Below are positions 35,301-41,300 of a stretch of 53,723 nucleotides of DNA, in pieces; position 1 is the first letter of the stretch, and every line of letters begins with the position of its first letter. Position numbers and translations under genes: made by a program. Source of the DNA: Phoronis australis (lineage: Eukaryota; Phoronida; Phoronidae); the NCBI GenBank assembly GCA_002633005.1, contig NMRA01000553.1, positions 228,586-282,308 of the forward strand. The letters run 5' to 3'. A model generated the notes under the pieces. That model did not search any database. It was not told the origin of the DNA and was given only the letters and a program-made list of their open reading frames with translations.

Positions 35301-38300
35301 AAATCTCAAGCACGTAATTCTGTTTAAAACGTGTGATGTATTTATTAGATAAAGAAGATTCCGGTTAAATCTTGGTAGAGTTTTGTAGAATCAAGAATTT
35401 CGACAAGGAGGGTTCCTAGTTTGCAGTTCATGGCGAAATCTTGTATTTCTGTAATAGTTTCGCGTTTACTGAACTCTGTCTTTGCTTAAAATCCATGATA
35501 GAGTTTCACGGAGTGCCTATAAGAGGATTGTTCTAAAACCCCCTCAACCCGCAACCCCCTCGACCCACGCCCCACGACCCCCTCGACCCACTACCTGTGG
35601 CAATAGAGGTATTTTTGTGTGGCTGAGTGACTTCCAAGTAAGACATACCTACACGCGAGTCTACCCTGGCTCAAGTCTGGTGGTTAAAAACAGAAAGTGG
35701 CGTGAAAATGTGATCTGAAATAGCACATTGTGAGCGCGCTATCATTGTCACGGAAATAGTTCCACGAGCGGCTACCACTGGCCCAGTTCTACTAAACTTA
35801 GGGAGAGAGTACGTTATCGTGAATATACATGATTTCACATTTTTATTATTTCCTTTCTATTCTGTATTCGTTTACAATATACTCCGTGTAATGTTGAAAT
35901 ACATTTTAGTAAACAGCTTGTTTTGTGAAACTGTACTTACTGATGAAATTACAGTTTTGTCGGTTCCTCGCACTTTCCGCCAAAAAGCTCGAATGTGCCA
36001 TNTTGTGGGTCATGGGTCGAGGGAGTCGTGGATCGAGGGGGTCGTGCGGTTCGGGGGTCGAGGGGGTCAAAGGGGTCGAGGGGTTTTAGAACAATTCCCA
36101 AATAGATGTTGGCGGAAAAAAAGCATCTTGGAAAAAACCTGATAACACTAAAACTTTGGGATACCAGGAACTGCCAAAAAACAACCCATCTAGTGTAGTA
36201 TAATGAGTTATAGAAGCAGCACTCCTAGCAAGAAAAATATACTTCAGCGACAGGACACATGGCCCTTAAACTTGCATTAAATTGAGGAACCATGGAAATG
36301 ATTTGCAAAGAGCCCTTACATTACATTGACTACTAAACAATGCTTTTAAAGAAAAACAATAGGCGTGTTTTTAAAAAGAATTTCAAATCTAAATAAACTA
36401 GAAATATTCATCTCAACGCTTTGAAACAGCCACCCAACAACTACAATAACATTGGTGTCAGAGGCAATGATCAATGCATCGTCAGCTGAATTGGCTACGT
36501 GGACGGTAAGAAACGTGTCGACCTCTTCATGGGAACCTTGAGAATCCGTTGGATGATCAGAGGCCATGGCACCAATGTAAGAAAGACGAATACATTGGCG
36601 CCATGACAGACAATAAGTGTTTTCTCCCCAAGAATTTGTCCATATGGGTCTTTCTGCCATTCTTGAAAGAGGAAGTTTGTCAAACTGTCCTTAAAATATC
36701 CCGTTCTGTATGCCGGTATTTTTCAACAAGACAATTTTAAGTGTTAAATTTGCGCTACGCTGGTTTACGGAAAGAAGTTACATTTGTCCTAAACGAAATA
36801 TTTAGGCCCTAAAACCATGTGCGTTTAAATATCTTTGTTGTACCGTAATTTAAAAAATAAAAGTTAACCATGTAAAAGAACTCAATCCAGTTTTTCGTGT
36901 TGCTGACAGTATACGATGTACTGTGTATTTGCCTATTGCCCCGATCTTTGCGGACTGTCCCACTTATTTTGAAATTTCCGCCATTCCGTCACACCGTCTA
37001 AATGCCTCGCTTTTTGATGCACAGCTAAATTGACATACAATCACATACTATTTTCATTTTCCTCGCGACATAGCCATATTTTCCCGATCGACTAAAATGG
37101 AAAAATCGGATCAGTTTCTATAGCTCTTTATACTACAGTAGCTGCAAACTAGGCACATGATCACAACACATTCCTCATGGAAATTCTTGATTTGACGAAA
37201 CACTCCCAAGACTTAACCGGGATCTTCATTGTCAAATATATCATATAGTTTCATCAGAATTAGTGGTATGAGATTTCTGAGGCTGGTGTGCACAACCCAG
37301 AGTGGGTTTTGTCTGTACAGGCCACTTACTAACCAGAAACTTCTATTTGGTACGAATGTATGAGCTACATGTAGCTCCATTTGGGCGTCGTTTTCAGTTT
37401 CTGGCGATCGTTTCAAGAGGACATTCAATTTGTCTGTCATGTGGCATTGCTTCCTTTCTGCCATCATACATTTGGCACTCAATTTGTTTGTCGTGGGTCA
37501 TTCGGTGTCTCTTGCGGTACTATTTTCCGTTTTAAATCAGTTTTGGCCGGTCCTTCGAATATCTAATCTGGCTCATTTTTTGACCCCCTTGTAAAGTCCT
37601 CCAGGGGCGCACCCAAAGTGCAGACAACGACAGACGTTCATCTCCGTATATACTGAGGTGGACTATACATGGTCCTTTGGTCAGATGCTGGTATCTCGGC
37701 CATCTACTGTATACTAAGTACTCTGGGNTTGGGGGGGGGGGGGGGTTAGTTTATTAAAAGAAAATGTTCTTTTAATGTACATCAACGTCCCAACTATGCT
37801 GGCAAAAAACTGTGAGGCTTATTATACTCAGTTGCTAAGTAACAATAAAATGGAAATATGGCAAGGTGAAGCATGAAAAGCAAATGGTGGACACAAGATG
37901 TAACCGGCAAGATTTTTCTAGTTATTTTTCTAAAACAAAGTTATGAGCAGTATTCAAAAATGTGCGTCCGTGAACCAACCCCAACAAGCCATGGACGTAA
38001 CGATTTCAGACTCTTTCATTTGGGCAAATTCCTAAAATCGACAGATTTATGTTGAAAATTAATCTAAAACTAAGCGAAATATTATGTGCTTTCAGGATAA
38101 TAAATGTTGAAGCACTTAACAACTGAAAGAGAAAGGAACTTGTTAGAGCAAAAACAGAGCTAAAGATTCTGACATCACGTTTGTCAACGCATTACAGTAG
38201 ATGTTAACCGAAACATTTGTAGCAAGTAACTTACTCTCGGCGCCTCAGGAGCCGGGTGCAAATACATGTATGTGCAAACACAAAAATCTGATCCATACAA

Positions 38301-41300
38301 CGTTTATCAACATTTTTCGTACAAAATATTCTTGCATTGTACTCAAAGAGTATGTGTTAGCCCACAGTCCCCGAGAACGAGCGCTGTTGTATGCTGCTGC
38401 AAGACGACTGTTGAAGCCAGATATGGCGAATTGGGCGCCTAAGATATGGTAACCGTGAGAGAATTCGTGCAGTCCGTTATCCTCAGTCCTGGGACAAAAA
38501 GAGCATTTCAATGACATGGCGAACACAAAACACTATGATTCAAGACACCAGGAAATAAGTAGTTTCAACAAGTCGTACAAGGTGAATCCAATTGGACCAA
38601 AAGTTTTAACTAAATCGGAACCTCTTTTTTCTAAAGGACCAAGAGCACAAACTAGATAGACAGTCCTATTGCGGTCAAGTCATTAGAGAAGGTCCGACTC
38701 TCGCGGGTCCCACTTTAGTGAGATTTTCTGTAGTTGCAGAAATGCAAAAGAACAGTTGAAAAAACCCGATTTTTCTAAACAATCTTGTTCCACAAACAAA
38801 TTGCTTGCAAAGTCGTACAACAAAGGTGACGAAACTCTTCTATAAATCAAGGGATGCGAGTAATATTACCTATATCTGTCATCTTCATGACACAACACAT
38901 TCTCTTCACCAGCAGTTGATACGGGCGCCGTCACTGTAGCACTCACACCGCGTGTCCTCTGAGCCCACACTGCGCCTAAGTACGCATGCTCGGGAATATC
39001 AGTTGTGTTTTCCCGTAATCCGATCAGGGCGAAACGTCCAAAATGCTTGTAGTACGATTGGCGGACGTCTCTTCTGTGAGCAAACAGGAATCGTACGATG
39101 TAACACGCCCTCTTCAGGGCGTTGTCACTCAAAGAACTAGATCCTGTAAAACAGGATTATTGGAAGAAATATGGATAATGTTTTGCAAGAAGGTGTAAGG
39201 TAAAGTAATGCAACACATTATCTAAATATCTACATCACGGTAAATAGAAAATGCGACCGTCAATCCGCGTCATTAGGCCCAGGGGCATTTGTGTGGAACT
39301 GCTCATATATGAAAGACTTAGGCACATGCGCCAGTATGCGAACCATTTGGGTAAAAAAGACACAAAAACATCGTTTTAGATATACATGTAGGCCACATGC
39401 CTAAAGACGCAGCAATGCGGCAAAACAGAATTTCTTGAAAATACGCCTACGAACTCCAAAGATAAACGTAAAAGGGAAGGAGGCACAGCAGTAGTCAAAA
39501 CGGGGGCACCTATATGCAAGTAATGTATGAGTCTATGCAGAGGACCTTACCTGCGCTTATATGTAAAATTTAAGCGCATGCAACAATTTAGGAAAAAGTT
39601 GGGTAAAAAGGCCGAGAACAAAACGTTCTTTCGATATCGACCTATGGATTTAAAGGCGTGGCGATACTGTACAGTAGTTACACACTGGAACTACAGTGTA
39701 TGGAAGGACAGACACTGCAATTGCAAGCAAGCAAAAGATTAAATAAAAATTTTTGTTGCCCACATGTAGGCCTTGCTGATCTAAAACATGCCAGGGGTCT
39801 AATTAAAATCAAGGTCAATTTTATCGACTTTGCCACTAAAGTTTTTTGACATATACATCTACGAATAAAATATTACAAAAGCTGAATGCGGGTAAAACGA
39901 AGTACTCAATAGAGAACGAAAGCCGACTACAGTATCGACGCCGGACTTAAAGGCTCTAACATCTTTCCGGAACATAAGATGTGGACTTACAATGAAGTTG
40001 CCACACACCTGGCACCGAGTAGTGTCTACAGTTTTCCGTTGTTTGACTCAATATCCGCAATCTACTGGAGATGCAGCACATTTTTCACAACTTAAACAGT
40101 GGCTAACAAAACATTGGCAATAATTCTCAAACAAATTCATTATAGATTCATAACTTTCTCCATCTTATTCACTACTGGATGACCTATAATTTAGATCTCT
40201 AGAGACCTTACCTAAGACCGGTATACCATAGGCCTCCGTATATTTCTGATAGAACAAGCTTAGTCCCCGCGGTCCCATGTGAGATCTACTTCTAAGATGA
40301 GACGGGACTCCTCTCACGCGATCACAAGTGTGCGTGTTCGTGGCCGACCCTGGTCGTTCCGTGCTTTTAAGACTAGGGATTTCTCCATCATCTGAACAGA
40401 AAAAAACAAGATGTCCATCCCCCAAAATTAACAGTTTCGTATCAAAACACCAAAACAACCCCAGCAGTAAACCAGGTCTCAATTTAGAACGTCTAGAACT
40501 TTACCTGATGTTATGGTAAATAACTGATCTTGCGTTACGAGCATTTATTGGTCGAAACATACTACACAGAATCGGGATAACCAATCACAACATTAGTCAT
40601 ACTCTATTGTGTTTGGTGTTAAAGTGGTCAGATATTGCTATTTGTTTTCCCTTGGTTTGTGATATCCCTTATGCTGCTGTAAACGAGACCAACCCAATTA
40701 TCCTATTCTGTGCTGTGGGCGAGCTCACACGCTTATGACAAGGTGCAATTGTGTACTCACCCTTACCACTAATAATTTTCATTAAGGAATGATGAAAGCC
40801 CCGTATGTTGTTTAGATTTGTGGTTATGCGCATTCCAAAGTTTACACATTCCTCTTGATTTTGATATTGACATCACACGTTCAGTTTCTGATCAATAATT
40901 TTCATATTTGTTAATTTATGATAGTGTGTTGATGGAGTTTGCAATGGCTGAGGCCAGAGGAATGACTGGGTTAATTTTTAGAAATGGATTTTAATGCATT
41001 TTGAGTGTGATAATGAGTTTGATTTAGCACTTGAAAGTGATTGTGACAGTGACGGGAAGATAAAACTTCCACAGATTCCTGTGCTGTTTTGGACGAGCTG
41101 ACGTGCGCTTACGCAGCAGTATTTGGTGCACATGATGATGCGTGGGCGTCTCAAATACCATAAAAATACATTAGAACAGGATATCTTTTAACTTTTTCAC
41201 AGTGTTCAAGACTATGGCTAATGATAATTCAGAATAAACTGTGTTATGGATGAGTAGTGTAAAGACTTTTGGTGCCGGCACAAACTGAGTAAAATGTCTT

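Larger units (their letters stand above)
33995..37740. mobile_element. Foldback-like insertion of about 3.7 kb in the module B intron
   Basis: Comparison with the matching intron of copy A (26530-27395) shows extra sequence in B between about 33990 and 37745. Its two ends are inverted copies of one another. For example, CCAACATCTGACCATAGGA at about 34041 is matched by the reverse complement of TCC-TTTGGTCAGATGCTGG at about 37672-37692, and CCGGCCAAAACTGATTTAAA at about 34173 is matched near 37535-37555. The left arm holds about four tandem units; the right arm holds about one and a half. It contains an inner G-rich inverted repeat and a decayed ORF. Target duplications could not be resolved because the right edge is a G run with an ambiguous base. 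Confidence 0.7.

Noticed and set aside
34190-35310. CRISPR-like or other regularly spaced array
   Set aside because: Units are about 300 bp long, tandem and without unique spacers; this is an ordinary satellite-like repeat in a eukaryotic intron.
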